Positions 43,421 through 53,477 are shown, counted from the first letter of the stretch. The stretch is DNA of 64,000 nt from Mycolicibacterium moriokaense (GCF_010726085.1 NZ_AP022560.1:3844001-3908000), one strand, 5' to 3'. Numbers and translations: made by a program. The notes: generated by a model from the letters alone, not told the origin.

Positions 43421-44640
43421 CAGTGCGACGCCTGGACCGGCTGCGACGACGGTTCGCGCTCCGAGACCGCCCGCAGGTAGTTGTCGATGTTGGCGCGGGT
43501 CTCCGACAGCGAGTCGCCACCGAACTTCTCCAGGGTCGCGCGCGCCAGGACCAGCGCCACCATGGTCTCGACGACCACGCCGGCGGCGGGCACCGCGCAG
43601 ACGTCGGAGCGCTGATGGATCGCGACGGCCTCGTCACCGGTGGCCATGTCGACCGTGGCCAGCGCCCGCGGCACCGTCGAGATCGGCTTCATCGCCGCCC
43701 GCACGCGCAGCGGCTGACCATTGGTCATCCCGCCCTCCAGGCCGCCGGCCCGGTTGGTCGAGCGCATCACTCCGTCGGGGCCGGGATACATCTCGTCGTG
43801 GGCGACGCTGCCGCGACGGCGAGCGGTCTCGAAGCCGTCGCCGATCTCGACGCCCTTGATCGCCTGGATGCCCATCACCGCGCCCGCGAGCTGGCTGTCG
43901 AGGCGGTTGTCACCGCTGGTGAAGGAGCCGAGCCCGACGGGCAAACCATGGACCACCACCTCGACGATGCCGCCGAGCGTGTCGCCGTCCTTCTTGGCCG
44001 CCTCGATCTCGGCGATCATCGAGGCCCCGGCGGCTTCGTCGAACGCGCGCACAGGACTCTCGTCGATGGCCGCCAGATCGGAGAACTGCGGCGGCGGCCC
44101 GTCATAGGGCTTCGAGGCGCCGATGGAGATGACGTGCGACAGCACCTCGACGCCGAGCGCCTCCCGCAGCAGCGCCCGCGCAAAGGTGCCCGCGGCGACC
44201 CGGGCTGCGGTCTCGCGGGCGCTGGCCCGTTCGAGCACCGGTCGCGCGTCGTCGAAGCCGTACTTGAGCATGCCCGCATAGTCGGCGTGGCCGGGCCGCG
44301 GCCGGGTCAGCGGTGCATTGCGGGCGCTCTCGGCCAGCACGGCCGGGTCGACGGGGTCGGGGGCCATCACCGTCTCCCACTTCGGCCATTCGGTGTTGCC
44401 GACCTCGATGGCGATCGGACCGCCGAGCGTGACGCCGTGGCGGACCCCGGCCAGCATCGTGACCTGGTCCTGTTCGAACTTCATCCGGGCGCCGCGGCCG
44501 TAGCCCAGTCGGCGTCGGGCCAGCTGGCCGGCGATGTCCTCGGAGGTGACGTGGACCCCGGCGATCATGCCTTCAACCACGGCCACCAGGGCGCGGCCGT
44601 GGGATTCACCAGCTGTAGTCCATCGCAACACGCGTCCCAT
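43420..44640 (-). CDS. aroC: Chorismate synthase
   Basis: AroC eliminates phosphate from EPSP to give chorismate, with reduced FMN. The 406-residue protein shows the family signatures [53 protein letters not shown] and [20 protein letters not shown]. Starts at 44640 (ATG, N-terminus MGRVLRW) or the GTG at 44634 are both possible; the open frame further upstream covers the palindrome and TetR gene and is not part of it. Order aroC-aroK-aroB-aroQ forms the operon. Confidence 0.96.
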
Positions 44641-44665
44641 CTTCCCACGTCGCGCGTACGGGCCC

Positions 44666-44714
44666 GATTTGTGTGCGTTTAGGAGCGCTGAGCGCTCGAT
44701 TTTGCACACAAATC
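44666..44714. repeat. Palindromic repeat element, copy B
   Basis: The outer arms GATTTGTGTGC (44666-44676) and GCACACAAATC (44704-44714) are identical to those of the copy at 12937-12985, and the total length (49) is the same. An inner stem GAGCGC (44683-44688) with GCGCTC (44692-44697) encloses a three-base loop. It lies between the TetR gene and aroC and supplies the last codons and stop of the TetR frame. Confidence 0.85.
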
Positions 44715-45332
44715 GCTGGTGAGGCTGTCCAGGACGCGGCCGATCTCGGCGACGGCCTGACGCTGCGCCGCCTTCTGGTCGTCGGCGCGGGCGACGACCA
44801 TCGCCACCTCGCAGGTGGCCCCGAAGAGGAAGTGTGCAAGCGGACCGGGTGGCCTCGGGGCGATACGACCGGCTTCGACGGCTCGCGAGATCCCGAGCTC
44901 CATCATCGCCAGCAGCGGCGCCTCGAGTCGGCGCATGCCCTCCCAGCCGATCGCGGCGTTCGCATCGAGCAGGACGATGCGCTGCACTCCGGGCTCCAGA
45001 CACTCCTCGAGGAAGGCGCCGGTGGCCGCCTTGAACGCGTCCCACGGGTCCTTCTTGCGGTTGTAGGCCGCCGTGAGCGGAGCGATCATCCGCTCGACCT
45101 CACGGCTGAACACCGCCTCGAACAGCTGCCGCTTACCGGCGAAGTGGTGGTAAACGGCGCCCTTCGTCACGCCTGCGCGCGCCGCCACCGCGTCGAGAGA
45201 GGTCGCGTCGTAGCCGTCGCGGGCGAACAGTTCACGTGCGGCGTGGACGAGTGCGGCCGTCGTCGCCTCCGTGCGCTCCGCCTGGGATCGTCTGGCCACC
45301 CGTGTCGCCACTGGCCGACCATAGCCGAACAT
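44679..45332 (-). CDS. TetR family transcriptional regulator
   Basis: The N-terminal helix-turn-helix is clear: [20 protein letters not shown], then [20 protein letters not shown] and RQLFEAVF. The C-terminal ligand domain is of ordinary TetR length. The start is set at the ATG at 45332, ten bases after the DUF3237 stop; the GTG at 45311 is an alternative. The last eleven residues ([11 protein letters not shown]) and the TAA stop are written by the palindromic repeat, so the original C-terminus has probably been altered by its insertion. As last gene of an operon with a TetR-like palindrome at its head, it likely controls that operon and itself. Confidence 0.85.
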   Translation of the reverse strand: MFGYGRPVATRVARRSQAERTEATTAALVHAARELFARDGYDATSLDAVAARAGVTKGAVYHHFAGKRQLFEAVFSREVERMIAPLTAAYNRKKDPWDAFKAATGAFLEECLEPGVQRIVLLDANAAIGWEGMRRLEAPLLAMMELGISRAVEAGRIAPRPPGPLAHFLFGATCEVAMVVARADDQKAAQRQAVAEIGRVLDSLTSDLCAKSSAQRS

Positions 45333-45342
45333 CAAGGCGGGT

Positions 45343-45834
45343 TCACAGCAGCCGATAGATGCGGTAGTCGATGTGGTTCGGCGACAGGATGTTATAGCCG
45401 ACCGCGACGAGATCGGACAGCCACGCGTAACGCTCGTCGGCGGTCTCGAACGTCGGCGTGGTCCGTACGTACGTCTCGTCGAACGGCAACACCTCGCCCG
45501 CCGCCAGCCGCGCAAGCCCGTCGGCGGGAACCTTGATGATGCCGCGCGCCTCATAGTGGATGAGCACACCGTCGTGGGTACGCAGGGTCGCACGGACGTC
45601 CACGCGTCCGGCGCCGTCGGCCCCGACGAGCAGCCAGTCTCCCCCGCCGGGCAGGATCTCGCCGGCGAGCTTCGGCCCGTCGATGACGCCGCCGGTCGTG
45701 ACGAAGGTCATCCTCGTACCGACCGGAGTCGTAATCGGTTGTGCGGGAGCGAGATCGACGTGCATGTCGAAGAGATGCTCGACGGGCATCGCGTCGACGA
45801 GCGGTAGCTGGTCCACCGGGGTTGCGGTCGTCAT
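45343..45834 (-). CDS. DUF3237 family protein
   Basis: The 163-residue protein has the DUF3237 pattern of a small beta-barrel: VEHLFDMHVDLAPAQPITTP, GGVIDGPKLAGEILPGGGDW, LRTHDGVLIHYEARGII and FETADERYAWLSDLVAVGYN. The family is also met in aromatic and steroid catabolism loci, but the reaction is unknown. The ATG at 45834 overlaps the preceding stop by four bases and gives the natural N-terminus; a longer open frame upstream is shadow. Confidence 0.82.
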   Translation of the reverse strand: MTTATPVDQLPLVDAMPVEHLFDMHVDLAPAQPITTPVGTRMTFVTTGGVIDGPKLAGEILPGGGDWLLVGADGAGRVDVRATLRTHDGVLIHYEARGIIKVPADGLARLAAGEVLPFDETYVRTTPTFETADERYAWLSDLVAVGYNILSPNHIDYRIYRLL

Positions 45835-46214
45835 GCGACCGACCCCAGCGCCGCCTGCAGTTGCGCCGCATCGATGAAGCTGTCCTTGCGCGCGACAAGC
45901 CCGTTCGGCGAGATACTCACGACGTCGAGGCAGTCGAACCGGATGTCGCCGGAGATCAGCGCCCAGTCGAGGATCCAGTGGTTCTCGCCGTAGAGCACGC
46001 GGTAGGTCTCCCACGTGAAATCGGGGAACTGCGTGAAGATTTCAGCGAAGGCGGCACGCACGGCATCGCGGCCAACGACGGGCTCGCCGTCCATGTGCAT
46101 CCAGAACTGGGTGTCCGGGGTGTGCAGCGCCACGATCGCGTCGGGATCGTGCGCCGCCCACGCCGCGAAATAGCGCTCGGAAAGGGATTTGAGGTCCTGC
46201 TGGGACATTTGCAT
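45831..46214 (-). CDS. SnoaL-like / NTF2-fold protein
   Basis: The 127-residue protein starts MQMSQQDLKSLSERYFAAWA (or two residues later at 46208). It has the polyketide-cyclase-like core with HDPDAIVALHTPDTQFWMHM and ALISGDIRFDCLDVVSIS. It is the first gene of a three-gene operon with DUF3237 and TetR. The start codon lies within a 19-base palindrome, so binding of a repressor would block both transcription and initiation. The reaction is not known. Confidence 0.78.
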   Translation of the reverse strand: MQMSQQDLKSLSERYFAAWAAHDPDAIVALHTPDTQFWMHMDGEPVVGRDAVRAAFAEIFTQFPDFTWETYRVLYGENHWILDWALISGDIRFDCLDVVSISPNGLVARKDSFIDAAQLQAALGSVA

Positions 46215-46249
46215 ACCAAGAGTATGCATTAACCTACTCAGAGTATGCA
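46210..46249 (-). promoter_or_regulatory. TetR-type operator pair over the SnoaL-DUF3237-tetR operon start
   Basis: TGCATAC (46210-46216) and GTATGCA (46222-46228) make a perfect palindrome with a five-base spacer. The sequence AGAGTATGCA recurs exactly 21 bases away (46219-46228 and 46240-46249). The second copy has a degenerate left arm, matching at four of seven positions, so two operators on one helix face are likely. Possible -10 hexamers TAGGTT (46231-46236) and TACTCT (46219-46224) lie inside. Confidence 0.65.
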
Positions 46250-46258
46250 ATAGAGAGA

Positions 46259-46690
46259 TCACAGGATCGCCAGACCGCACGCTGCCGCCGCGGTCACACA
46301 CATCGAGGGCCCGTGCGGGACGGTTCGGGCTGTGCTGCCAACCCCGGCGACCACCGCCACCGCCGCGGTCAGCAACGGCGCCCCCAACGCGGCGAGCGAC
46401 CAAACGTCGACGCCGAAGGCCCCGGTCAGCGCCCCGATTCCGATCGCGAGCTTGACGTCACCGCCACCCATGGCCGTGGGCGCCGTCAGGTGCAGCGCGA
46501 GATAGATCGCGAACAGCGAGGCGGCACCCGCCGCGGCGGACGTGCCATGGCCGGCCACGACGGCACCCGCCAGGATCGTGGCCGCGCCAGGAACCGTCAG
46601 CCAGTTGGGCAACCGACGCTCCCGGACGTCGTACCAACTCAACCCGACGAACCAGGCCAGCACGCCGACACCGGCCACCCCCACCTCCAC
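46259..46690 (-). CDS. Short A24 family prepilin peptidase (Rv2551c-like)
   Basis: The 143-residue polytopic protein has the two Asp residues of the A24 aspartic peptidase active site, in LSWYDVRERRLPNWL and in MGGGDVKLAIG. The N-terminal methylase domain of PilD/TadV-type enzymes with its zinc cysteines is absent, as in FlaK- and TadV-like short forms. No pilin genes are in the window. The GTG start has TAGCCT six bases upstream, suggesting leaderless translation. Confidence 0.85.
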   Translation of the reverse strand: MEVGVAGVGVLAWFVGLSWYDVRERRLPNWLTVPGAATILAGAVVAGHGTSAAAGAASLFAIYLALHLTAPTAMGGGDVKLAIGIGALTGAFGVDVWSLAALGAPLLTAAVAVVAGVGSTARTVPHGPSMCVTAAAACGLAIL

Positions 46691-46758
46691 AAATCGAGGC
46701 TAAGTCCGTTGCTCGGCGGCCATCTGCACCACTTTCGCGGTGCGGCATAGTCGAGGAC
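46691..46758. promoter_or_regulatory. Divergent promoter region for prepilin peptidase and EamA transporter
   Basis: On the minus strand TAGCCT (46697-46702) lies six bases before the GTG at 46690. On the plus strand CATAGT (46746-46751) lies seven bases before the GTG at 46759. Both fit leaderless starts; the second is a weaker hexamer. Confidence 0.4.
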
Positions 46759-47661
46759 GTGCTCGCCGCCGCCCGATCCCCTGCCGGACCCGCGCTGCTC
46801 GTGGCGGCGGCCGCGGTGAGCCAGGAAGTGGGCGCCGCGTTCGCCGTCGGTCTGTTCGCGGCCTTGGGCGCGGTCGGCGCGGTGTTCGCGCGCTTCCTGG
46901 TCGCCGGAGTGCTGCTCGGCGTCTTCGTCCGGCCACGCATGCGGGGCCCGACGTCGACCGCCTGGTTCTCGGTCGCGGCTCTCGCGCTCACCCTGACCGC
47001 GATGAACGTGTGCTTCTACTTCGCGCTGACGCGGATACCGCTCGGTGTCGCCGTCACGGTGGAAGTGCTTGGCCCGCTGGCGCTTTCGGTGGTGGTGAGC
47101 AAGCGCGCCAGCGCATGGTTGTGGGCCGGACTGGCATTGGCCGGCGTCGCCATGCTCAGCCTCACGGGCGTGCGGTTCGGCCACCTGGACCTCGTCGGAC
47201 TGGCATTCGCCGCGGGCGCTGCACTTGGCTGGGCGGGTTACATCATCGCCTCGTCGCGCGCGGCGGCCAGTTTTCCCAGCCTCGATGCGCTGGCCATCGC
47301 CACGATGCTCGGCGCTCTCGCCACCGCACCGTTCGCGATGCTGTCCGTCGATCCGCACGCGGCATTGCGGTGGGAGGTGGTGGGACTCGGGGTCACGGTG
47401 GGCGTGATGTCCTCGGTCATCCCGTATTCCCTCGAGCTGATCTCGCTGCGACATCTGCCGCCCGAGACGTTCGCGGTGGTGACGTGTCTGTCTCCGGTCG
47501 TCGCCGCGCTCGCCGGCTGGCTGGTCCTCGGACAACACCTCGCGCTCACCGGGTATGTCGCGATCGTGCTCGTGACGCTGGCAAGCATCGGCGCGGTGCG
47601 CGCGACTAGCGGTCGGCGATCGCCGCCCTCATCGCTTCCTTGGGCGCAGGCAGCCCCGTGA
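46759..47661 (+). CDS. EamA/DMT family transporter (RhtA-like exporter)
   Basis: The 300-residue protein has about ten membrane helices arranged as two EamA repeats, for instance FLVAGVLLGVFVRPRMRG and FYFALTRIPLGVAVTVEVLG, then YIIASSRAAASFPSLDALAI and LRHLPPETFAVVTCLSPVVA. The TRIPLGVAVTVEVLGPL phrase resembles RhtA, which exports threonine and homoserine. The last 18 residues after AVRATS are written inside the 3' end of the convergent aroE gene (56-base overlap). Substrate unknown. Confidence 0.85.
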   Translation: MLAAARSPAGPALLVAAAAVSQEVGAAFAVGLFAALGAVGAVFARFLVAGVLLGVFVRPRMRGPTSTAWFSVAALALTLTAMNVCFYFALTRIPLGVAVTVEVLGPLALSVVVSKRASAWLWAGLALAGVAMLSLTGVRFGHLDLVGLAFAAGAALGWAGYIIASSRAAASFPSLDALAIATMLGALATAPFAMLSVDPHAALRWEVVGLGVTVGVMSSVIPYSLELISLRHLPPETFAVVTCLSPVVAALAGWLVLGQHLALTGYVAIVLVTLASIGAVRATSGRRSPPSSLPWAQAAP

Positions 47662-48403
47662 ACTGCTCGACCTGAGCGAAAGCCTGGTTCAACAGCATCT
47701 CCAGCCCGCTGATCACCCGTCCGCCTGCGGATTCGACGGCCGCCGCCAGCGGAGTGGGCCACGGGTCGTAGATCGCGTCGAGCAGGACGGGCGTCGCCGC
47801 CAGGGTCTCGACATGCGCGGCTGCCACGTCGGCCGGGATGGTGCTCACGACCACGTCGACATCACCCACCGGTGCGCCCAGCTCGATCCAGCGCGCCTGC
47901 GCACCGACCTGAGCCGCGAGCCCGACAAGCGGCCCGGCCTTGGCCCGGTTGCGGGCGACGATCGAAATATCCTGCACGCCAAGCTCTGCCAGCCCGACGA
48001 CAGCGGCGGGGGCCGTACCGCCCGAGCCCACCACCGCAGCCCTGCCCGACACCTGGCCCAGCGCGCCGATGATCCCGTCGACGTCGGTGTTGTCGGCGCG
48101 CCAGCCCTTTTCTGTCCGCACCAGGGTGTTGGCCGAACCCACCAGCTCGGCGCGGGCGGTCCGTTCGTCGGCGAACTCCAGGGCCGCGAACTTGCCAGGC
48201 ATCGTCACCGACACGCCGACCCATTCCGGCCCCAAACCACCCACGAGGGCGGGTAACTGCTCGGCTGTGCACTCGATCCGTTCGTAGGTCCAGCCCTCGA
48301 GCCCCAGCGCGCGATACGCGGCAAGGTGCAGCTGCGGTGAGCGGGAATGCGCAATGGGCGAACCGAGCACCGCGGCCTTGCGCGGACCATGCCCCGCCGT
48401 CAT
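47606..48403 (-). CDS. aroE: Shikimate dehydrogenase
   Basis: AroE reduces 3-dehydroshikimate to shikimate with NADPH. The 265-residue protein has the substrate motif LGSPIAHSRSPQLHLAAY, catalytic Lys in VSVTMPGKFAALEF, Asp in ADNTDVDGIIGALG and the NADP loop VVGSGGTAPAAVVGLAE. It lies apart from the other aro genes, three bases after the mltG stop, as in M. tuberculosis. It may be part of the alaS-ruvX-mltG-aroE transcript. Confidence 0.94.
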   Translation of the reverse strand: MTAGHGPRKAAVLGSPIAHSRSPQLHLAAYRALGLEGWTYERIECTAEQLPALVGGLGPEWVGVSVTMPGKFAALEFADERTARAELVGSANTLVRTEKGWRADNTDVDGIIGALGQVSGRAAVVGSGGTAPAAVVGLAELGVQDISIVARNRAKAGPLVGLAAQVGAQARWIELGAPVGDVDVVVSTIPADVAAAHVETLAATPVLLDAIYDPWPTPLAAAVESAGGRVISGLEMLLNQAFAQVEQFTGLPAPKEAMRAAIADR

Positions 48404-48406
48404 GAC

Positions 48407-49678
48407 TTACCGTCCGGAGTCGAGAACACCGTTGTGCATCGCGAGCTCGATGTTCGCCAGATGCTGCTCATAATCCCGCGTGAATAGGGTGGTGCCCTGC
48501 TTGTCGATCGTCACGAAGTACAGCCAGTCCCCCGGTGCCGGCTGTTCAGCGGCCGCAAGCGCCGGCTGTCCGGGCGAACAGATCGGCGTCGCCGGAAGTC
48601 CCGGCCGCACATAGGTGTTCCACGGTGTGCGCTGCGCGCGGTCAGCGTCGGTGGTCGCCACTTCGATCCGGTCGAGCGGATAGTTCACCGTGGAGTCGAA
48701 CTCGAGCGTGCGCTTCTCACCCAGCCGGTTGTAGATGACCCGCGCCACCTTGGCGAAGTCTTCGGGGGTGGCCTCGCGCTGCACCAGCGACCCGACGGTC
48801 AGGATCTGGTAGGGCGACATGTTCATCGCCTGCGCGGTGTCGAGCAGCCCGCCCTGCTCGTATTGAGTTGCGCTGGCGCCGATCAACGTCGACAGGATCT
48901 CCTGTGGCGTCGCCGACGGGTCGATGTTCCACGTCCCCGGGGCGATGAGCCCCTCCAGCCGGCGGTGGTCGGTGCCCATCGCCTTGACCGGTCCGAGCGC
49001 CCATTGCGGAACCGAAAGCGCCGTCGGGTCGACCGTGCCCGCCGCCTCCTTGAGCGCGTCAGCGGCGACACACTTGCTCTCGCCGTCGAGATCCACACAC
49101 GTCGCCTTTGAGATCAGGGTGAGGATGCCGTCGGTGACGGCGTTCGTGTTCACGTCCTGGACGTCGTCGAGCTGACGACCCTCGGGGATCACCAGCTTGC
49201 CGACGCGGTTCTGCGGATCGGCAAGCCGCTCAACGGCATTGGCGGCGGGAATCTCCGTGCGCACCTTGTAGAACCCCGGCTGGATCGACGAGATCGCGGC
49301 ATTGCCCTGTGCGGCGTTGACGAACGCGGCCGAGGTGGCGACGACGTTCTGCTCCTGGAGCGTCTGGCCGATTGCGGTCGTGGAGTCGCCGTCGTGGATC
49401 TGGATCACCACGTCGGTGACACCGTCACCGGTGAAGTCGTTGCTCGTGCCGAACATGCTGTGCCACAGCCTCGATCCCAGGAACACTGCGCCGATCACGA
49501 CCACGACCAGGATGCCGAGCGCCCCAGCGGTGGCCATGCGGCGCCGACGGCGGTTACGTGCCTCCCTCAGCCGGGCCGCTCGACTCTTGCGATGCCGGGG
49601 CGGGCCGACGGCCATGGGCTCGACCCGTTCGCGGCGCCAGTCGGACTCCACGCGCTCCCGGCCCCAGTCGTCAGACAT
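48407..49678 (-). CDS. mltG: Endolytic murein transglycosylase MltG (YceG family)
   Basis: MltG cleaves nascent peptidoglycan strands. The 423-residue protein has an arginine-rich cytoplasmic N-terminus, a single membrane helix ([19 protein letters not shown]) and an extracytoplasmic YceG domain. The catalytic Glu is in [17 protein letters not shown], and [17 protein letters not shown] and [20 protein letters not shown] are family signatures. The ATG at 49678 overlaps the ruvX stop by eight bases and is preferred over an open extension upstream. Confidence 0.92.
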   Translation of the reverse strand: MSDDWGRERVESDWRRERVEPMAVGPPRHRKSRAARLREARNRRRRRMATAGALGILVVVVIGAVFLGSRLWHSMFGTSNDFTGDGVTDVVIQIHDGDSTTAIGQTLQEQNVVATSAAFVNAAQGNAAISSIQPGFYKVRTEIPAANAVERLADPQNRVGKLVIPEGRQLDDVQDVNTNAVTDGILTLISKATCVDLDGESKCVAADALKEAAGTVDPTALSVPQWALGPVKAMGTDHRRLEGLIAPGTWNIDPSATPQEILSTLIGASATQYEQGGLLDTAQAMNMSPYQILTVGSLVQREATPEDFAKVARVIYNRLGEKRTLEFDSTVNYPLDRIEVATTDADRAQRTPWNTYVRPGLPATPICSPGQPALAAAEQPAPGDWLYFVTIDKQGTTLFTRDYEQHLANIELAMHNGVLDSGR

Positions 49679-50216
49679 CGGAGACCACGCCCTCGATGTC
49701 CCCGTGCGCGGCCACCGCACGCCGTTGGTCCAGCCAGTTCTGCAGGATGCCGACCGCGGCCGCCTGGTCGATCATCGATCGCTGCCCCTTCGCACGTATC
49801 CCGGCCTCGCGTAGCGACCGCTGGGCCGCGACGGTGGTTAGCCGCTCGTCGGCCAGTCGCACCGGGACCGGCGCGATACGCGCCGCCAATTGATCGGCGA
49901 GCGCGATCGCGTCCTGGGCCGCGGTGCCCGACCGGTCGGCCAGTGTCCGCGGTAGGCCCACGATCGCCTCCACCACCTCGAGTTCATCGACCAACGCCGC
50001 CAGCCGACGCAGATGTCTGTCCGAACCTCTACTGCCTTTTCGCCTATCGCGCGCGACGGTCTCCACCGGCGTCGCGAGGATTCCGTCCGGGTCGCTGACC
50101 GCCACGCCGATGCGGACGCTGCCCGCGTCGATGCCCAACCGTCGGCCGCGGCCGGGATCGGGCGGAGTCAGGGTTGGACCCGGCCGATCCGGCAGACGGT
50201 CGTCGGTATTCGCCAC
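49671..50216 (-). CDS. ruvX: Pre-16S rRNA processing / Holliday junction resolvase-like nuclease RuvX
   Basis: RuvX (YqgF) is an RNase H-fold nuclease linked to 16S rRNA 5' end maturation. The 181-residue protein has the first Asp in [35 protein letters not shown], and the C-terminal [16 protein letters not shown] and [16 protein letters not shown] with further acidic residues. The N-terminus carries about 25 extra proline-rich residues. Four bases separate it from alaS. Confidence 0.93.
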   Translation of the reverse strand: MANTDDRLPDRPGPTLTPPDPGRGRRLGIDAGSVRIGVAVSDPDGILATPVETVARDRRKGSRGSDRHLRRLAALVDELEVVEAIVGLPRTLADRSGTAAQDAIALADQLAARIAPVPVRLADERLTTVAAQRSLREAGIRAKGQRSMIDQAAAVGILQNWLDQRRAVAAHGDIEGVVSDV

Positions 50217-50220
50217 GCGG

Positions 50221-52911
50221 TCAGCTCCGGTCCAGTTCGGCGCGCAGCGCGGCCAGTGCCGCGTCGATCCCCGCCGCCCCTTTTCCGGAGCCCTGTGCCA
50301 GGTCAGCCTTGCCGCCCCCGCGGCCGTTCACCGGCGCTCCCAACGTCTTCACCAGCTCGTTGGCGCTCAGGCCGAGGTCCTGCGCCGCCGCATTGACGGC
50401 GACGACGAACGGAACCGCGTCACCCTCGCCTTCGGCGATCAACGCGACGACCGCGGGATCACTGCCCAGCCTGCCCTTGATGTCGCCGACGAGCGTGCGC
50501 AGATCCGCCGCCGACATCCCGCCGGCCATCCGCTGCGCCACGAGGTGGACCTTACCGACCTGCTCGGCGCCTGCGGCGGCATTGGCGGCCACGGCGCGCG
50601 CATTCGCCAGCCGCATCCGGTCGAGTTCCTTCTCTGCGGCACGAAGGCGTTCGACGAGGTTGGCGACGCGGGCGGGCACCTCCTCCGACGGCACCTTCAG
50701 CGTCGACGCCAACCCGGCCATCAGGGCGCGCTCCTTGGCCAGGTGCCGGAACGAGTCCAGCCCGACGTAGGCCTCCACCCGTCGCACACCGGAGCCGATC
50801 GACGATTCGCCCAGAATCGTGACGGGCCCGATCTGGGCCGAACTGCGCACGTGGGTTCCGCCGCAGAGTTCGAGTGAGAAAGGGCCGCCGATCTCGACCA
50901 CCCGCACCTCATCGGGATACGCCTCGCCGAACAGCGCCATCGCGCCCATCGCCTTGGCCTTCTCCAACTCGGTGGTGAAGCTGTGCACCTCGAAGTCGGC
51001 CTCGACCGCCTCGTTGGTGACCTCTTCTATCTGGGTGCGCTGATCCTCGCTGAGGGGGCCCTGCCAGTTGAAGTCGAACCGCAGGTATCCGGGCCGGTTC
51101 AGCGAGCCCGCCTGAACGGCGTTGGGGCCCAACACCTGCCGCAGCGCGGCGTGCACCATATGGGTACCCGAGTGTCCCTGGGTCGCGCCGTGGCGCCACT
51201 TGGGGTCGACGGCGGCCACAACGGTGTCGCCCTCGACGAACTCGCCGGACTCGACGTTGACGCGGTGTGCCCACAGGGTTTTGGCGATCTTCTGCACGTC
51301 GGTCACCGCCGCCTTGGCCGCCGCGGATGCGCCGGTTCCGCTGATCGCGCCCTCGTCGGCGATCTGTCCGCCGGACTCCGCGTAGAACGGGCTGCGATCG
51401 AGAATGATTTCGATGCGGTCGGCGTCCTGGGCTCCGTGACTGATGACCGGTACCCGCTTGCCGTCGACGAAGATGCCGAGAATCCTTGCCTCGGAGGTCA
51501 ATTCGTCGAAGCCCGTGAATTCGGTGGGTGCGGTGTCGACGAGTTCGCGGTAGGCCGACAGATCGGAGTGCGCCTGTTTACGGGCGGCCGCGTCGGCCTT
51601 GGCGCGCTGCCGCTGCTCGGCCATCAGACTGCGGAAGCCCTCTTCGTCGACGGACAGGCCGGCCTCGGCCGCCATCTCCAGCGTCAGCTCCAGCGGGAAC
51701 CCGTAGGTGTCGTGCAGGGTGAACGCGTCGCTTCCGGACAGCACCTTGGCGCCCGCCGCCTTCGTCGCGCCCGCCGCCTCCTCGAACAGCCGCGAGCCCG
51801 AGGCGAGCGTGCGGTTGAACGCGGTTTCCTCCGCGACGGCGATGCGCTCGATGCGCTCGAAGTCGTCGACGAGTTCGGGGTACGACGGGCCCATGGTGTC
51901 GCGCACCGTCGCCATCAGCTGGCTCATGATCGGCTGCTCGACGCCCAGCAGCTTCGCCGAGCGGATGATCCGGCGCAGTAGCCGGCGCAGGACGTAGCCG
52001 CGGCCCTCGTTGCCGGGGCTGACGCCGTCGCCGATGATGATCGCCGAGGACCGACTGTGATCAGCGATGATGCGGTAGCGGACGTCGTCCTCGTGGTTGC
52101 CCTGGGCGTATCCCCGTGGTGCGACCGCCGCGACGAGGTCGATGACCGGACGCAGCAGGTCGGTCTCGTAGACGTTGTCGACGCCCTGCAGGATGCAGGC
52201 CACCCGCTCGATGCCCATGCCGGTGTCGATGTTCTTGCGGGGCAGCGGGCCGAGGATCTCGAAGTTCTCCTTCGAGGTGCCCTCGCCGCGCTCGTTCTGC
52301 ATGAACACGAGGTTCCAGATCTCGATGTAGCGGTCCTCGTTGGCGACAGGCCCGCCGTCCACGCCGTATTCGGGCCCGCGGTCGTAGTAGATCTCCGAAG
52401 ACGGCCCGCACGGTCCGGGGATGCCCATGGACCAGTAGTTGTCGGCCATGCCGCGGCGCTGGATGCGTTCCAGCGGCAACCCGGCGACTTCCTGCCACAG
52501 GCCGATCGCCTCGTCGTCGTCGAGATAGACCGTCGCCCAGAGCCTTTCGGGGTCCAGGCCGTAGCCGCCCTCCCCGACGGGGTTGGTCAGCAGGCTCCAG
52601 GCGTATTCGATGGCGCCCTTCTTGAAGTAGTCGCCGAAGCTGAAGTTGCCCGCCATCTGGAAGAAGGTGTTGTGGCGGGTGGTGATGCCGACCTCGTCGA
52701 TGTCGGGGGTGCGAATGCACTTCTGGACGCTGACGGCGCGCTTCCACGGCGGGGTGCGCTGCCCGAGGAAGTAGGGCACGAACTGGACCATGCCGGCGTT
52801 GACGAACAGCAGATTGGGGTCGTCGAGGATCACCGAGGCGCTGGGCACCTCGGTGTGACCCGCCTTCACGTAGTGATCAAGGAAACGCTTCCTGATCTCA
52901 TGTGTCTGCAC
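50221..52911 (-). CDS. alaS: Alanyl-tRNA synthetase
   Basis: AlaS charges tRNA-Ala and edits Ser/Gly mischarging. The 896-residue protein has the class II catalytic core ([16 protein letters not shown] start, [35 protein letters not shown]). The editing domain has zinc ligands [11 protein letters not shown] and [14 protein letters not shown], and a C-terminal C-Ala domain follows with a helical stretch. The GTG start has GAGGA upstream. The 124 bases upstream (52912-53035) contain no gene; no tRNA cloverleaf is visible. Confidence 0.97.
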   Translation of the reverse strand: MQTHEIRKRFLDHYVKAGHTEVPSASVILDDPNLLFVNAGMVQFVPYFLGQRTPPWKRAVSVQKCIRTPDIDEVGITTRHNTFFQMAGNFSFGDYFKKGAIEYAWSLLTNPVGEGGYGLDPERLWATVYLDDDEAIGLWQEVAGLPLERIQRRGMADNYWSMGIPGPCGPSSEIYYDRGPEYGVDGGPVANEDRYIEIWNLVFMQNERGEGTSKENFEILGPLPRKNIDTGMGIERVACILQGVDNVYETDLLRPVIDLVAAVAPRGYAQGNHEDDVRYRIIADHSRSSAIIIGDGVSPGNEGRGYVLRRLLRRIIRSAKLLGVEQPIMSQLMATVRDTMGPSYPELVDDFERIERIAVAEETAFNRTLASGSRLFEEAAGATKAAGAKVLSGSDAFTLHDTYGFPLELTLEMAAEAGLSVDEEGFRSLMAEQRQRAKADAAARKQAHSDLSAYRELVDTAPTEFTGFDELTSEARILGIFVDGKRVPVISHGAQDADRIEIILDRSPFYAESGGQIADEGAISGTGASAAAKAAVTDVQKIAKTLWAHRVNVESGEFVEGDTVVAAVDPKWRHGATQGHSGTHMVHAALRQVLGPNAVQAGSLNRPGYLRFDFNWQGPLSEDQRTQIEEVTNEAVEADFEVHSFTTELEKAKAMGAMALFGEAYPDEVRVVEIGGPFSLELCGGTHVRSSAQIGPVTILGESSIGSGVRRVEAYVGLDSFRHLAKERALMAGLASTLKVPSEEVPARVANLVERLRAAEKELDRMRLANARAVAANAAAGAEQVGKVHLVAQRMAGGMSAADLRTLVGDIKGRLGSDPAVVALIAEGEGDAVPFVVAVNAAAQDLGLSANELVKTLGAPVNGRGGGKADLAQGSGKGAAGIDAALAALRAELDRS

Positions 52912-53035
52912 GTTCTACTGTTCCTCGCACTGGGAGTGGTCTGCAATTACCTGCGACTATTCGACCGCACTACAGTACCGGTCGCGGTTGTCGCACCTGA
53001 AAGCCCAACGAACCGGCGGGCCGTCCGGTGCCGGG

Positions 53036-53437
53036 TTACCCGGAAATGAAGCTCAGTCGCACCTTCCGCTGTGGATTGTCGCGGTTCAGATCGACGAGCA
53101 CCACGCTCTGCCACGTCCCCAACAGCGGTTTTCCGCCCTGGACAGGCACCGTCACCGACGGGGCGACCAGCGCGGGCATCACGTGATCCGCACCATGACC
53201 CGGCGAGCCGTGGGAGTGGCGGTAGCGGTCGTCGCGGGGCAGCAGGCGTTCGAGCGTGTCGAGCAGGTCGTCGTCGGATCCGGCGCCGGTTTCGATGATC
53301 GCGACACCCGCCGTGGCGTGCGGGACGAACACATTGCACAGGCCGTCCTCGTGCCCGCTACAGAAGGCGCGCACGGCGTCGGTCAGGTCGACGATGCGGC
53401 GGCGGGCGGTGTCGATGTCGAGTACGGCGGTGTCCAC
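53036..53437 (-). CDS. YjbQ/UPF0047 family protein
   Basis: The 133-residue protein shows the small beta-barrel YjbQ signature with VPHATAGVAIIETGAG, RHSHGSPGHGADHVMPALV and GTWQSVVLVDLNRDNPQRKV. Conserved His residues probably bind metal or phosphate; some relatives have thiamine phosphate synthase activity. It lies after alaS as in M. tuberculosis (Rv2556c position). The GTG start has TAGGCT seven bases upstream (53445-53450), so the transcript is likely leaderless. Confidence 0.88.
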   Translation of the reverse strand: MDTAVLDIDTARRRIVDLTDAVRAFCSGHEDGLCNVFVPHATAGVAIIETGAGSDDDLLDTLERLLPRDDRYRHSHGSPGHGADHVMPALVAPSVTVPVQGGKPLLGTWQSVVLVDLNRDNPQRKVRLSFISG

Positions 53438-53444
53438 GTCACCG

Positions 53445-53450
53445 AGCCTA
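53445..53450 (-). promoter_or_regulatory. Candidate -10 for leaderless yjbQ transcript
   Basis: TAGGCT on the minus strand ends seven bases before the GTG at 53437. Confidence 0.45.
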
Positions 53451-53477
53451 CGAGCGCGAGCATTGATTGACGCGTGC

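Noticed and set aside
44641..45045. N-terminal extension of aroC into the palindrome and TetR gene
   Set aside because: Chorismate synthase starts at MGRVLRW or later; upstream frame is antisense noise.
52912..53035. Possible tRNA between alaS and yjbQ
   Set aside because: No cloverleaf or TTCGA T-loop with matching stems could be found.
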